A stretch of DNA of 30,716 bases from Patescibacteria group bacterium (lineage in GTDB: Bacteria; Patescibacteriota; Minisyncoccia; Phycocordibacterales; UBA2100), in the NCBI GenBank assembly GCA_015489565.1, contig WFZM01000043.1, positions 1 through 30,716 on the forward strand. Direction: 5' to 3'. A program made the translations under genes and the position numbers. The notes under the pieces are model-generated. The model had not been told where the DNA came from and searched no databases. It was given only the letters and a program-made list of their open reading frames with translations. This document shows positions 30,707 to 30,716 of this stretch, piece by piece (within the stretch, counting starts at the first letter, position 1; each line of letters opens with the position of its first letter).

Positions 30707-30716
30707 TTTCTTGAAA

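Overview
The window looks like a chromosomal segment of a Candidate Phyla Radiation (Patescibacteria, probably Parcubacteria-like) bacterium. This is an inference from gene content and style, not from a marker tree: A+T-rich DNA, tightly packed or overlapping genes, almost no Shine-Dalgarno sequences, two-gene transketolase, LemA/HtpX, a class II ribonucleotide reductase, an O-antigen-ligase/TPR membrane protein beside MurJ, and a very large S74-type surface protein. TGA is used as an ordinary stop (for example at the end of the sugar kinase and of htpX), which argues against the UGA-recoding Gracilibacteria/Absconditabacteria.

Layout. 1-4989: the 3' part of a giant fibre-like protein with an S74 chaperone domain followed by a 212-residue acidic tail; its 5' end lies outside the window. 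5040-9731: a sugar-phosphate operon (transketolase N and C subunits, PfkB kinase, class II aldolase, 2-hydroxyacid dehydrogenase). 9781-12617: LemA, M17 aminopeptidase and HtpX, from their own promoter. 12621-12953: an unrecognised minus-strand gene. 13240-13324: tRNA-Ser(GGA). 13509-17125: MscS channel, ThiI, DUF218/YdcF-like protein, RsuA-family pseudouridine synthase. 17201-20190: DUF192 protein and cobalamin-dependent ribonucleotide reductase. 20325-26062: O-antigen-ligase-like/TPR protein, MurJ and LepA. 26129-26248: a 39-residue membrane protein on the minus strand. 26304-27213: FtsB-like protein, tRNA-Gly(CCC) overlapping its stop codon, and glutaredoxin. 27308-28374: tRNA-Arg(CCT), a hairpin-rich array, and a HIT-family gene broken by one in-frame TAA. 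28438-30656: peroxiredoxin, PrmC and tRNA-Ser(CGA), all on the minus strand, with a second hairpin-rich array between PrmC and the tRNA.

The unusual part is non-coding. All four tRNA genes sit beside hairpin-rich DNA and three have partial copies of themselves nearby. At tRNA-Arg and tRNA-Ser(CGA) the layout is the same: tRNA, terminator, a structured block of roughly 180-205 bp (here 'type A'), a copy of the tRNA 3' end starting at the same T-loop position, then a block of roughly 165 bp ('type B') folding as outer stem, side hairpin and inner stem. The two B blocks share this architecture although most paired bases differ, i.e. the structure is kept by compensating changes. A hairpin of variable arms with loop NCTRCT followed by GAAKCGAA recurs at tRNA-Arg, tRNA-Gly and tRNA-Ser(GGA). 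I do not recognise these as a named family; they could be tiny non-autonomous elements using tRNA ends as attachment sites, or structured RNAs. No integrase, transposase or CRISPR array is visible.

Working together, the genes cover central sugar-phosphate conversion without an obvious classical phosphofructokinase, deoxynucleotide synthesis with a possible glutaredoxin reductant, envelope building and division (MurJ, O-antigen-like polymerase, FtsB), membrane proteostasis (LemA, HtpX), translation and RNA modification (LepA, PrmC, ThiI, RsuA family), and peroxide defence.
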